A stretch of DNA of 64,000 nt. Source: Halovivax ruber XH-70 (GTDB taxonomy: Archaea; Halobacteriota; Halobacteria; Halobacteriales; Natrialbaceae). The notes beneath the pieces are model-generated. The model was given only the letters and a program-made list of their open reading frames with translations, made no database searches and was not told where the DNA came from. The stretch covers positions 186,001 to 250,000 of the forward strand of contig NC_019964.1 of the NCBI RefSeq assembly GCF_000328525.1. The letters run 5' to 3'. Each line of letters starts with the position of its first letter. Position 1 is the first letter of the stretch. Positions 48,482 through 56,748 of this stretch are shown piece after piece. The position numbers and the translations under genes were made by a program.

Positions 48482-49591
48482 TCACTCACCTCCTGCCCAC
48501 GTCGTCTGTCTCGCCTCCGAATCTCGTTCTCGTCGCCGATTCCCGTAGATTCCCATCGAGAGCGCCCCGAGGCCCAGCAGCAGGACCAGGAACGTGAGGA
48601 GCGCCCCGACGAAGGGCAGTTGCGAGAGCAGTGCGCCGCCGACGAGCCCGACGACGAGTGCGAGCCAGGCGCTCTCGACGCCGCCGGCAGAGAGGACCCA
48701 CGCACCGATGGTGAACCAGCCGTAGACGAGCGAGATCCAGCAGACGATCGCGAAGACCAAGAACCCGAGGATCGTGATCGGGATGCCGACGACCGTGATC
48801 GCGATGGCGACGAGCAGGATCGGTACGACGATCAGGACGCCGAGGCCGATAAGGCCGGCTCTGAGTGGTGACGAGCCCCCACGGCCGGCGACGCGACGCG
48901 AGAAGTACGGGAAGAGCGCGAGCAGGATCGCTCCCAGAATGAGGTTCAGGATGAGTCCGTAGAGCGCCACGAACCAGGACGCCAGCGGTCCCAGGTTTGG
49001 CCCAACATCGGGGCCGAGGTTTGCGTCCTCGGTGATCGTGCCCGAGACGGCGTCCTGATTGCCCTGCAGGTCGCCCGAGTACGCGAGGTCGCCGCCGATG
49101 CTGGCAGTCTCGCCGAGTGTGATGGTGTCTGCCGAGATCTCGGCGTCGCCATCGATCTCACCGTCGATCATCGCCGTTCCGGCGCCGGCCTCGAGATCGC
49201 CCGCGATCGACGCTGACTCGGCGATCTGGAGGTTGCCGCCGGCGGCCATGACGTCGCCTTCGACGGTCCCCGCGATTTCGACGTTTCCGGCGAACGCGCT
49301 CACGTCGCCTTCGACGGATCCGCTCTCGGCGATTCGGACGTTCCCCGCCAACGCCATGACGTCGCCCTCGACGGTTCCGCGGACGACGACGTGGCCGGCG
49401 AACGCGTTCACAGTGTCGACCGTTTCGCCCTCCTCGACGACGACCGAGCCGCCGGCGTCGCCGTCCGTCTGGGCTGTCACTGCCAGCGGCATAGAGCCGA
49501 CAAGCAGGAGGGTGACGAGTACGACTGCGCCGATCTGACGAAGTCGGTGCCGATTCGTCTGCTGTCTGGACCCGCTCGATTTCGCGCCCAT
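48482..49591 (-). CDS. Bactofilin-like beta-helix protein with membrane domain
   Basis: A 369-residue protein. A Sec-type signal (VVLVTLLLVGSMPLAVTAQT) precedes a repetitive beta-helix with units such as GHVVVRGTVEGDVMALAGNV and GNVEIAGTVEGDVMAAGGNL, the polymer-forming bactofilin/cytoskeletal pattern with a period of about 18-20 residues. It is followed by four hydrophobic segments (LYGLILNLILGAILLALFPY onward). The repeat region would lie outside the cell with the C-terminal helices in the membrane. A structural or stress role at the envelope is plausible; similar proteins are common in haloarchaea but uncharacterised. Confidence 0.82.
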   Translation of the reverse strand: MGAKSSGSRQQTNRHRLRQIGAVVLVTLLLVGSMPLAVTAQTDGDAGGSVVVEEGETVDTVNAFAGHVVVRGTVEGDVMALAGNVRIAESGSVEGDVSAFAGNVEIAGTVEGDVMAAGGNLQIAESASIAGDLEAGAGTAMIDGEIDGDAEISADTITLGETASIGGDLAYSGDLQGNQDAVSGTITEDANLGPDVGPNLGPLASWFVALYGLILNLILGAILLALFPYFSRRVAGRGGSSPLRAGLIGLGVLIVVPILLVAIAITVVGIPITILGFLVFAIVCWISLVYGWFTIGAWVLSAGGVESAWLALVVGLVGGALLSQLPFVGALLTFLVLLLGLGALSMGIYGNRRRERDSEARQTTWAGGE

Positions 49592-49709
49592 ACCCCACGT
49601 ACGGCGTCCGTCGTGGTATAGGTGTATGTAGAATGAAAGGAATTGTGACGGTCATCAGGTCCGATCCGATATCGATCGACGGGGGTCGCGTGGGGTGTCC
49701 GGAGCGGCC

Positions 49710-50459
49710 CTAGCAGTCGCCAGCCATCGGTCCGTCGACCGCGAACTCCACCGCGAAGTCCCGCCCGTCGGCGTCACTCGGCGGTTCGAGGTAGCCGATC
49801 GCGAACGCGGAGTAGGCCGTTCCCAGTTCGACCGCCGCCGTGGCCGTCGCGACGACCGATTCCGCCTCTCCGGCTGGCGTAATACTGAGCTCGTACTCAC
49901 CTGCCGGGACGGCGACGTAGTTCGACGCCTCCCCGAACGCGACGTTCTGGAAGAGCGCACTGTCGCCGGCGTAGACGTCGACGGCTGGCGCGTCGGGAGC
50001 GGTGTGGACGAGACGGACCAGTGCCGACCCGGCGTCGGTCAGGATCAGCGGCTGGAAGGTATCTGCGCCGAGTTCGCCGATCGCCGCTATTGTGTAGTAG
50101 GCGGAATTGACCGCCACCTCGTCGTCGAAGACCACCGTTTCGGGGTCGCCCGCAGCCGTAATGCGGACGTTGTAGCTTCCGGTGTCGACCTCCAGGTAGT
50201 GCGAGATCGTCCCGTAGGCGACGTCCGAGAGGACCTTGTCGCCCGCGAGGTAGACGTCGACGTTCGGCGCGTCGGGCGAGAGGTGAGCGACGCGAACGGC
50301 GGCTTCGGGTGCCATCGAACCTCCCGTTCCATCGTGGTCGTCGTCCGATTTTCGATCGTCGTCATCGTGCTCGCCGGTGGCGTAGACGGTACCTGGAATA
50401 GCTGCGAGTCCGCCGGCGACGGCGGCCCCTTTGATCGTGGTACGTCTGGTTGGAGACAT
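49710..50459 (-). CDS. Tat-secreted protein with two DUF4397 domains
   Basis: A 249-residue protein beginning MSPTRRTTIKGAAVAGGLAA, a twin-arginine signal that ends near VYATG. After an Asp/His/Lys-rich linker come two tandem DUF4397 repeats, each opening with the family motif: VRVAHLSPDAPNVDVYLAGD (about 60) and VRLVHTAPDAPAVDVYAGDS (about 155). Both carry a conserved SHY/SNY-type strand (GTISHYLEVDTGSYNVRI; GEASNYVAVPAGEYELSI). DUF4397 proteins are secreted beta-sandwich proteins of unknown role, probably in adhesion or surface structure. ATG 50459 matches the signal; the longer frame does not. Confidence 0.9.
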   Translation of the reverse strand: MSPTRRTTIKGAAVAGGLAAIPGTVYATGEHDDDDRKSDDDHDGTGGSMAPEAAVRVAHLSPDAPNVDVYLAGDKVLSDVAYGTISHYLEVDTGSYNVRITAAGDPETVVFDDEVAVNSAYYTIAAIGELGADTFQPLILTDAGSALVRLVHTAPDAPAVDVYAGDSALFQNVAFGEASNYVAVPAGEYELSITPAGEAESVVATATAAVELGTAYSAFAIGYLEPPSDADGRDFAVEFAVDGPMAGDC

Positions 50460-50616
50460 TGCACACTCGGCGACGGCGACCCCTGTGAAGTAGCGACTGG
50501 AAAGTACGGTGTACAATTCGCCGAACGTGGGTGTCGACCGATCTCGTATCGGTGGCCTACCGATCGAATGGACGGCCTACAGCCCGATTTACGTGACCCT
50601 ACGGGGCGGTCGACGG

Positions 50617-51747
50617 CTACTCGAGTCGATCGAGCACGGCGTCCGTCTCGTAGGACAGCGAGAGCGAACGCGAGCGGCCGCGACCCTCGATCTCGGCGTA
50701 GTCGGCGTCGATGAGGTCGAGCTGATCTAACTTGTTGACGATCTCCGAGTACCGTGTGTAGCCGAGGTCGGTCTCGTCGTGGAAGGCCTCGTAAACGTCG
50801 CCGGCCTGGTCGCCGTCGTGTTCGGCGATGACCCGGACGAGCGCGGCTTCGGAGTCCGATAGTCCCTGCAGGCTACGCGAGAGGCTGATGTACTTCGAGG
50901 TCTCGTAGGCCGATTCGACGTCTTCGACGGAGATCGTCTTCGAGCCGCGCATCTCGGCGTTTAGCCCCGCGCGTTTGAAGAGGTCGATCCCCACCCGGAG
51001 GTCGCCGCTCTGGGCGGTGAGTTCCGCGACACGATCCAGGATCGGCGCGGTGACGACGCCTTCGTTGAACCCGCGCTCGACGCGCTCACGGAGGATGTCG
51101 ACGACCTCGCGCTCGTCGTAGACGGGGAAGTAGACGTCCTCCGGCCTGAAGACGCTCTGGACGCGCGGATCGAGTTCGTCGACGACGTCGAGCGTCGGAT
51201 CGGAGGAGACGAGGATCACGCCTATCTTCGCGCCGGTGTGTTCCTCGTGGGCGCGAAGCAGCGAGTACAGCGTGTCGGATGCTTCGTTCTCGTAGAAGAG
51301 GTAGTTGACGTCGTCCAGTGCGACGACGAGCACGCGGTCGTCCTCGACGAGTTGTTCGGCGATCTGCCCGAAGAGTTTCTTAAAGGAGATGCCCGAGGAG
51401 GGTGGTTCGTAGTCGAATGTGCCCTCGAACAGCCGTGAGAAGACGGAGTAGCGCGTCGAGTTGACCTGGCAGTTGACCCGGATCGTCCGCACGTCCCGGG
51501 TCTCGGCGCCGATCTCGTCGTAGAGGCGCTGGATCGCCGTCGTCTTCCCCGTTCCCGGTGGGCCCCGGACGAGGACGTTCAGCGGGCGGGACCCGCGGAC
51601 CGCGGGACGCAGGGCGTAGGTGAGACTCTGCATCTGCGAGTCCCGGTGCCTGAAGGTCTCCGGGACGAAGTCGATCTCGAAGACGGATTCGTTGCGAAAC
51701 ACCGTCTCGTCCCAGCCCAGCATCCCCTCGTCGGGGTCCCGTTCCAT
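50617..51747 (-). CDS. Orc1/Cdc6-family replication initiator paralogue
   Basis: A 376-residue AAA+ protein of the archaeal origin-recognition family. Walker A is RGPPGTGKTT (about 61-70), Walker B is VLVVALDDVNYLFYEN, and sensor I lies in KIGVILVSSDPTLD. The C-terminal winged helix reads SDSEAALVRVIAEHDGDQAG onward. A GAGGTGA Shine-Dalgarno stretch 6 nt upstream selects ATG 51747. Haloarchaea have many Orc1/Cdc6 paralogues; only those next to ORB repeats mark origins. No ORB-like repeat was found in the 300 nt upstream, so this copy may act away from an adjacent origin. Confidence 0.9.
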   Translation of the reverse strand: MERDPDEGMLGWDETVFRNESVFEIDFVPETFRHRDSQMQSLTYALRPAVRGSRPLNVLVRGPPGTGKTTAIQRLYDEIGAETRDVRTIRVNCQVNSTRYSVFSRLFEGTFDYEPPSSGISFKKLFGQIAEQLVEDDRVLVVALDDVNYLFYENEASDTLYSLLRAHEEHTGAKIGVILVSSDPTLDVVDELDPRVQSVFRPEDVYFPVYDEREVVDILRERVERGFNEGVVTAPILDRVAELTAQSGDLRVGIDLFKRAGLNAEMRGSKTISVEDVESAYETSKYISLSRSLQGLSDSEAALVRVIAEHDGDQAGDVYEAFHDETDLGYTRYSEIVNKLDQLDLIDADYAEIEGRGRSRSLSLSYETDAVLDRLE

Positions 51748-52048
51748 CACTTTCACCTCGCTCTCGTAGGTACGTATGTGTTTCGGCGAGCGGCGAATCC
51801 GGGCCGCTATCCCGTTTTCGCACGGCTCTCGGAGATTCTTGGGTAATTTTATCAAATACGATCGTGAATATACGGGCAGTTGAGCCATATGACGGACGAA
51901 ACCCGGGTTGAGTCGGCCAGTGGGGATACCCGCTCGCGGCGCTGGGATTGCTGGCGTTCGACTCAGCACCGTCCCAGTGACGGTCGGCCGTTATCACCCG
52001 TAACGGGCCGGTCAGTCGGCGGATTGTGACCGTCCCCGCCCGACACAC
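51748..52048. other. Gap upstream of the Orc1/Cdc6 gene
   Basis: The gap contains AT-rich stretches (about 51840-51875) likely to hold the promoter for the Orc1/Cdc6 gene. No ORB repeats, long palindrome or gene is seen. Confidence 0.4.
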
Positions 52049-53260
52049 TCAGTCCGTCGCCGGCTCCGTCGACGTCGGTCCGGTCTGCTCAGACTCAGGC
52101 GACTCCGTCCTCGTCTGGCCGTCGTCGGGTGCTGGAACCTTTGGCAGTTCCACGGTGAATTTGCTCCCGTCGGGACCCGTCTCCGCGAGGCTGACGTCCC
52201 CGCCGTAGGTCGTCACCAGCTTGTCGACGAGGTAGAGCCCGAGTCCGTGCGTGTTCGCGTGTCCTCGTTCCCGATCGAAGATGGAGTCGTGTTCGGCCGG
52301 CGAAACCCCGGGGCCGTTGTCGGCGATGTCGACACGAACCGTCTCGTCGTCGACGGTTACGGTGATTCCGACCCACGGATCCGGCCCGTCGTTGTGCTCG
52401 ACGGCGTTCCCGAGGATGTTTCCGAAGACGCGGGACAACAGGCTGTCGCCACGGACGTAAACCGACGCGGGCAGGTTGGTCTCGACCGTGGCGTCCGTCG
52501 CCCGTTCGAGCGAGGCCACCTCGTCCTCCAGGACCGACGTGAGGTCGACCGGGTGGAGTTCGTGGTCGCCCGAGGCCGTCCGCAGGAGCACGCGAACGTC
52601 GTCGATCACGGTCGAGAGGTCGTCCGCCTCCTCGTGGATCACCTGCGCCCACTCCTGTTCGTCCGCGTCGAGCGTCTCCCCGTCGTCAAGCAACCGCGTC
52701 GCGTAGCCGTCGACGATCGCCGCCGTGTTCAGGACCTCGTGTCTGAGGATGCTGTTCAGGTAATCGAGCAAGTCGCGTTGCTTCTCTAGCTGTTCGGCGC
52801 GAACCGCATTCCGCTCGGCCGTTCTCGCTCGCTCGATCGCTCGCGCCTCGATGATGCCGATCAACAGGCCGACGCTCGCACCGATGACGATCGACCAGCG
52901 GAGCCATCCGACGACGACCGTCCACGGCTCCGATGGCATCGCCAGGATCAACATCGCATTGATGAGCAAAAATACGACGACGCCGCCGACCCACCAGCGC
53001 GCGATCCGCGGGTACCGGACTGACGAGATATTCGACCGTTCGAGCCAGTACGGCGCGTACAACAGTCCGCCAAGGAAGGGCAGCATCGAGAGCATCCCGG
53101 AGATGTAGAGCTTGTTGGACAGGATGTCGGGTTCGCTGAGTGCGAAGGTAAGAACCTCGAGGAGTACCACGGCTGCCAGCACGGTGCCCAGGGAGCGCGT
53201 CGCCGTGACCGCCACGGTCCGAGAGGGGGGCCATCGTCGCGTGGCTCCGTTCACACACAT
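52049..53260 (-). CDS. Membrane-bound sensor histidine kinase
   Basis: A 403-residue kinase. Four to five membrane helices at the N-terminus (SLGTVLAAVVLLEVLTFALS; LSMLPFLGGLLYAP; GGVVVFLLINAMLILAMP; WSIVIGASVGLLIGII) are followed by a short coiled linker. The HisKA region has the phospho-acceptor H-box ILRHEVLNTAAIVDGYATRL. The ATPase domain has N-box VFGNILGNAVEHND, G1 DIADNGPGV and G2 THGLGLYLVDKLV. The C-terminal 30 residues are an acidic Thr/Ser/Glu tail. No response regulator lies nearby, as is usual in haloarchaea. ATG 53260 is preferred to GTG 53269. Ligand unknown. Confidence 0.9.
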   Translation of the reverse strand: MCVNGATRRWPPSRTVAVTATRSLGTVLAAVVLLEVLTFALSEPDILSNKLYISGMLSMLPFLGGLLYAPYWLERSNISSVRYPRIARWWVGGVVVFLLINAMLILAMPSEPWTVVVGWLRWSIVIGASVGLLIGIIEARAIERARTAERNAVRAEQLEKQRDLLDYLNSILRHEVLNTAAIVDGYATRLLDDGETLDADEQEWAQVIHEEADDLSTVIDDVRVLLRTASGDHELHPVDLTSVLEDEVASLERATDATVETNLPASVYVRGDSLLSRVFGNILGNAVEHNDGPDPWVGITVTVDDETVRVDIADNGPGVSPAEHDSIFDRERGHANTHGLGLYLVDKLVTTYGGDVSLAETGPDGSKFTVELPKVPAPDDGQTRTESPESEQTGPTSTEPATD

Positions 53261-53311
53261 CGATGACACTGCGTGGATTTATCGTTTCTGGCCTCTGACC
53301 CGCTGGAACTG

Positions 53312-53367
53312 GTCCGTCACTCGGACTTTGCCAGCAGCCGTTCGTCGAAGTCCGTGGCGTCGGCGCC
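53312..53367 (-). repeat. Direct repeat A: displaced copy of the mutS-like gene 3' end
   Basis: These 56 bp match 54157-54212 with five mismatches. On the minus strand they would encode the last residues GADATDF...ERLLAK and a conserved TGA stop, like the true end of the MutS-like gene. No gene body is attached, so this is an orphan tail about 845 bp from the original. The vapBC pair lies between the two copies. Confidence 0.85.
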
Positions 53368-53477
53368 CTAGTGCGTCGTTCGACCCACCTGGCCGGTATC
53401 AGTTGAACACAGGTACAGCCGTTCCGGCAGGTTTGATCACCAGCAGGCTTTTTGCGACCCGCATCTACTGATCTGAC

Positions 53478-53630
53478 ATGAGTCTCACGACCGAAGACTT
53501 TGCCGAGTTCGTGGGTGGCGATCCGGAGGACGATCCGGATCGCCCGCTTGGCGATGCGCTTGCGGAACTCGCCGTCGATATCGAAGTCGATTCTGTCGAG
53601 GCCGTTCGCGACGTTCGTGAACGTCTATGA
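53478..53630 (+). CDS. vapB: VapB-type antitoxin
   Basis: A 50-residue acidic protein (MSLTTEDFAEFVGGDPEDDP onward, ending VEAVRDVRERL). It is tiny but positioned and coupled exactly like an antitoxin: its TGA stop overlaps the ATG of the PIN-domain toxin in ATGA (53627-53630). No classic DNA-binding fold is obvious in so short a chain; the C-terminal VEAVRDVRERL helix probably neutralises the toxin. A TTTTTGCG TATA-like stretch lies about 25 nt upstream (about 53450), giving a leaderless pair. Confidence 0.7.
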   Translation: MSLTTEDFAEFVGGDPEDDPDRPLGDALAELAVDIEVDSVEAVRDVRERL

Positions 53631-54016
53631 GTTATCTTCTCGACACTAACGTCATTGTTGCCGCTGTGACGAGTGATACGGACCGATCGGCGGCTGCCGT
53701 TCACGCGCTCAATGGTCTCGAAGAGACGTACGTGTCGATCCTGACCCTCATGGAGTTGCGGACGGTGCTGGCCAAAAAGAAGCGAATCGATAGGGACCGC
53801 GTCACACAGATCGAACAGCGGGTCCGATCCCGGGTAGAAGTGACGTTTCCGGACTCGACAGATATGTTCGAAGCAAATCGACTCCAGGAGGAGACACTCC
53901 TGTATCCGATGGATGCGCTTATCCTCGCATCCGCGGCGGCAGTCGATGCGACACTCGTCTCTTTCGACGGTGAATTGCGCGAGCATGGTGCGATCTCACC
54001 GACTGCACTCGAGTGA
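53627..54016 (+). CDS. vapC: VapC-type PIN-domain toxin ribonuclease
   Basis: A 129-residue PIN-domain RNase. The acidic active-site residues are in place: D6 (YLLDTN), E43 (TLMELRTVL), D96 (YPMDALILASA) and D114 (VSFDGEL). VapC toxins cleave initiator tRNA, other tRNAs or rRNA until bound by their antitoxin. It is translationally coupled to the 50-residue antitoxin. The pair sits between two copies of the MutS-like gene's 3' end, so it appears to be an inserted module. Several tRNA genes and tRNA-derived arrays are elsewhere in the window, but a target cannot be inferred. Confidence 0.9.
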   Translation: MSYLLDTNVIVAAVTSDTDRSAAAVHALNGLEETYVSILTLMELRTVLAKKKRIDRDRVTQIEQRVRSRVEVTFPDSTDMFEANRLQEETLLYPMDALILASAAAVDATLVSFDGELREHGAISPTALE

Positions 54017-54156
54017 CCGCTTGCCTACGGTGAGCCGCGTTCAGTGTGAGACTGATCTGTGAATGTCTGCCGAACCGGTCGTCCGGGACTTCTCGGCTGT
54101 TGCCCTCGGGGCGAGCGTTGGCTCCTATCGGTTGTTCATCGAATGCCGTGCTCTCC

Positions 54157-54212
54157 GTCCGTCACTCGAACTTTGCCAGCAATCGCTCGTAGAAGTCCGT
54201 GGCGTCGGCGCC
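54157..54212 (-). repeat. Direct repeat B: 3' end of the mutS-like gene
   Basis: This is the original copy, containing the last 16 codons and stop of the MutS-like gene. It forms a direct repeat with 53312-53367, bracketing the vapBC module. Confidence 0.85.
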
Positions 54213-56279
54213 GCCGTCGGCACTCGCGCCAGTCGTCCCGCTCGCATCTGACGTCCCACCGCCACTGTCCGCGTTCGCATCTGGCTCCCGCGCGCCATCG
54301 GCTGCCTCGTCGGCCAGCTTTTCGACGATCAACTCCGGCGTCGAGCGAGCGAGATGTTCTGGGACGGGCGAGCGCTCGACTTGCAGTTCGCCGTCGACCA
54401 GCCCGGTTGCCTCGATACCGTCGACGGGGACGTCGTAGCCCGCGGTCTCGCGGATCTCGTCGGCGAGGTGGGAGACGAAGACGCCCGTCGCATCTCGTTC
54501 GGCGAGCGCCTCCAGGATGCCGGCGATGATCTTCGCGCTGGCGCCGGGTTCGGTGATACTCTCGAGTTCGTCGACGAGCACCAGGCCGCCGTCGGCGCCC
54601 GTCGCGAGGTCGGCGAAGCCGCGGACGGTGGATTCGAACGCGCCCGCGTCGAGGGTGCCCTGGGTTTTGGCGTGGTAGTGCACCCCGTCGAAACGCCGGA
54701 GACTGACCGAGTCGGCGGGGACGGGCAGCCCCATGTGTGCGAGGACGACCACCGCAGCCACGAGGTCGAGCGTCGAGGTCTTCCCGCCGCTGTTGACGCC
54801 CGAGAGCAGGCGGACGCCCGCGATCTCGTAGTCGACGGGATCGATTCGCTCGGGGGGCTCGTCCAGCAACGGCGAGCGTCCGCCCGTGATGGCGACGTCG
54901 GGGGCTGCATCGGCTCCCCTCGCGTTTGCAGCCTGCTCCTCGTCGTCCCAGAGGAAGTCCGCCATCGTGCAGTCGTAGTCGGCGGCGAAGCGGGCGATCG
55001 CGAGTTCGACGTCGAGTTCGAGCGCCCGGCGGACGAGCGTCTCGGCGTCCTCGCGCATGTCCGCGAGATCGTTCGCGAGTTCGCGTTTGCGCTCTCCTGC
55101 GCGGCGGTCCATCGCACTCTGGAGGTCCTCACGCAGTCGTGCGACCACGTCCGCCTCGTGGGAGACCGGGAAGGTGGGCTCGTCGGGGAACGCCCGGGCG
55201 GCCACCTCACCCTCTGCGTCGTCCAGGTTCAGCGTCTCGACGAGGTGTTCGCGTGCCGCAGTGACGGCGTCGTCGTACTCGTCTGCCAGCTCGCGCGAGA
55301 GCAGCGAGTCGGCGCCGGCACCGCGTTCGACCAGCGAGAGCAGGTCCGACCCCTCGATGGTGACGTCCTGCTCGGCGATGGCGTCTTTCAACCGCGCGCT
55401 CGCCAGGTCTTCGGCGGCCGCGACCGCGTCGTCGAGGTCGTCGAGGGCGTCTTCCAGCCGGTCGAGTTCGTCGTCGCCGGCGACGGCGCCGTCCGCGTCG
55501 AGTCGATCCAGTCCCGACGCCAGCGCATCGAGGTCGCAGGGCGCGTCGAGGTCGCTCTGGCGGTGGACGGCGACGGCCGCGCGGAGCCGGTCGCGGTTGC
55601 GCGAGAAGAACGCCAGTGGCCGCTCGGGGACGATCTCGACCGGCTCGTCGAACGCGTCGGGGCGGACGCGGACGTCGCCCTCGACGTCGACACCCGCGAA
55701 TTTCTCGTCGAGCGCGACCACGGTCGCGTAGCCGCGGGCCAGTTCGGCCAGCCCGCGGGCGTCCTCGACGACCTCGACCGAGAGTTCCCGGAACGCCTCG
55801 CGGGCCGCCGAGTAGCGCTCGGCGTCGGTCGTCGCGAGACAGCGCTCGCGCACGCGGACGTCGCCCGGCTCTGTCACGGGTTCGACGTCCGAAAGCGCCG
55901 CCAACACAGCCTCCGTCGGCTCGCGTTCGAGCGCATCGCTGGCCATCTCGCGGGCCTCTTCGATTCGAGAGCGGCGCGCACTCGGATAGAACGTCTCCAG
56001 CCGGCTGGCCGCGTAGTCGGTGACCGCCCGTGCCTGCAGTAGAGCGCACACCTCCCGGTAAATCTCTCGCGCACGGTCCGTTCCCAGAAATCCGCCGGGG
56101 TCGTCGTGCGTGGCGCGGATCGCCGCGCGGGCGATGCGGGCGGCCCGACCCGGCGTGACGCCCGGTGCGCTCGCGAGTGCGGCCACGTCTCCCTCTCGGA
56201 GCGCCCGTTCGGGATCCTCGAGTTCGGCCAGCGACGCGGCCGTCTTCGCGCCGACGCCCGGGATCGCCTCCAGTTCCAT
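54162..56279 (-). CDS. MutS-family ATPase with N-terminal helix-hairpin-helix
   Basis: A 705-residue MutS-related protein. The N-terminus is a helix-hairpin-helix DNA-binding unit (MELEAIPGVGAKTAASLAEL; SAPGVTPGRAARIARA). The middle is helical like MutS lever and clamp domains. The C-terminal ATPase has Walker A LLSGVNSGGKTSTLDLV, Walker B GGLVLVDELESITEPG and the dimerisation part GVFVSHLADEIRETAG. It lacks the mismatch-recognition domain I and, apparently, a Smr nuclease, so it belongs to the MutS2/MutS5-like haloarchaeal group. The function may be recombination control or repair. The C-terminal linker is Asp/Gly/Ser-rich. ATG 56279 fits the HhH start. Confidence 0.88.
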   Translation of the reverse strand: MELEAIPGVGAKTAASLAELEDPERALREGDVAALASAPGVTPGRAARIARAAIRATHDDPGGFLGTDRAREIYREVCALLQARAVTDYAASRLETFYPSARRSRIEEAREMASDALEREPTEAVLAALSDVEPVTEPGDVRVRERCLATTDAERYSAAREAFRELSVEVVEDARGLAELARGYATVVALDEKFAGVDVEGDVRVRPDAFDEPVEIVPERPLAFFSRNRDRLRAAVAVHRQSDLDAPCDLDALASGLDRLDADGAVAGDDELDRLEDALDDLDDAVAAAEDLASARLKDAIAEQDVTIEGSDLLSLVERGAGADSLLSRELADEYDDAVTAAREHLVETLNLDDAEGEVAARAFPDEPTFPVSHEADVVARLREDLQSAMDRRAGERKRELANDLADMREDAETLVRRALELDVELAIARFAADYDCTMADFLWDDEEQAANARGADAAPDVAITGGRSPLLDEPPERIDPVDYEIAGVRLLSGVNSGGKTSTLDLVAAVVVLAHMGLPVPADSVSLRRFDGVHYHAKTQGTLDAGAFESTVRGFADLATGADGGLVLVDELESITEPGASAKIIAGILEALAERDATGVFVSHLADEIRETAGYDVPVDGIEATGLVDGELQVERSPVPEHLARSTPELIVEKLADEAADGAREPDANADSGGGTSDASGTTGASADGGADATDFYERLLAKFE

Positions 56280-56433
56280 TGGACGGCCATACGCACGGGT
56301 CCGGAAAAACGTATAGGGTCGTGACTGTCGCCCAGTACTCGCCACGCCGGTACTCAGTTCGTCCGCGAGTGGTCACGACGACCCTTGCACCTCCCGGGTG
56401 ACACGGTATCCCGCTCCCACTACTCCATCGGGT

Positions 56434-56652
56434 ATGGTACTCACGAAACTCCTCGGCTCGAAGACGGCGCGCTCGCTGACGGTCCTCTCGGTTCTCAACG
56501 AGGCCCGGCGGGCACACTCGCGCGGTAATCGACTTCGAACGGTCGCCTTCCTGGGCCTGGCCGTCCTCGCCTACCAGTGGACGATCGCCGGCCTCGCCGC
56601 ACAGGGCGCCCTGCGACTGTTCCGCGGCGGGTCAGACCCGACACCCGCCTGA
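56434..56652 (+). CDS. Small haloarchaeal membrane-anchored protein
   Basis: A 72-residue protein with a basic N-terminal half (MVLTKLLGSKTARSLTVLSV, then EARRAHSRGNRLRTVA) and a single membrane segment (FLGLAVLAYQWTIAGLAAQG), ending in a short polar tail. Small proteins of this shape are common in haloarchaea and have no assigned role. It is divergent from the MutS-like gene. ATG 56434 is preferred since the open frame before it is short and Pro-rich. Confidence rests on composition and the clean membrane segment. Confidence 0.55.
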   Translation: MVLTKLLGSKTARSLTVLSVLNEARRAHSRGNRLRTVAFLGLAVLAYQWTIAGLAAQGALRLFRGGSDPTPA

Positions 56653-56748
56653 GGGCACACGGACGAGGGAGTCTGACGGTCTGTGAACGGGCCGACACTC
56701 GCCATCAGCGGCACAGGTGCGAACACGGTTCTGTTCCCTTCGAACGGT

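Noticed and set aside
51748-52048. Replication origin next to the Orc1/Cdc6 gene
   Set aside because: No ORB-type repeats or AT-rich unwinding element with flanking repeats were found.
53312-53367. Orphan tail as a functional short gene
   Set aside because: Only a gene end with a stop is present, with no start or body.
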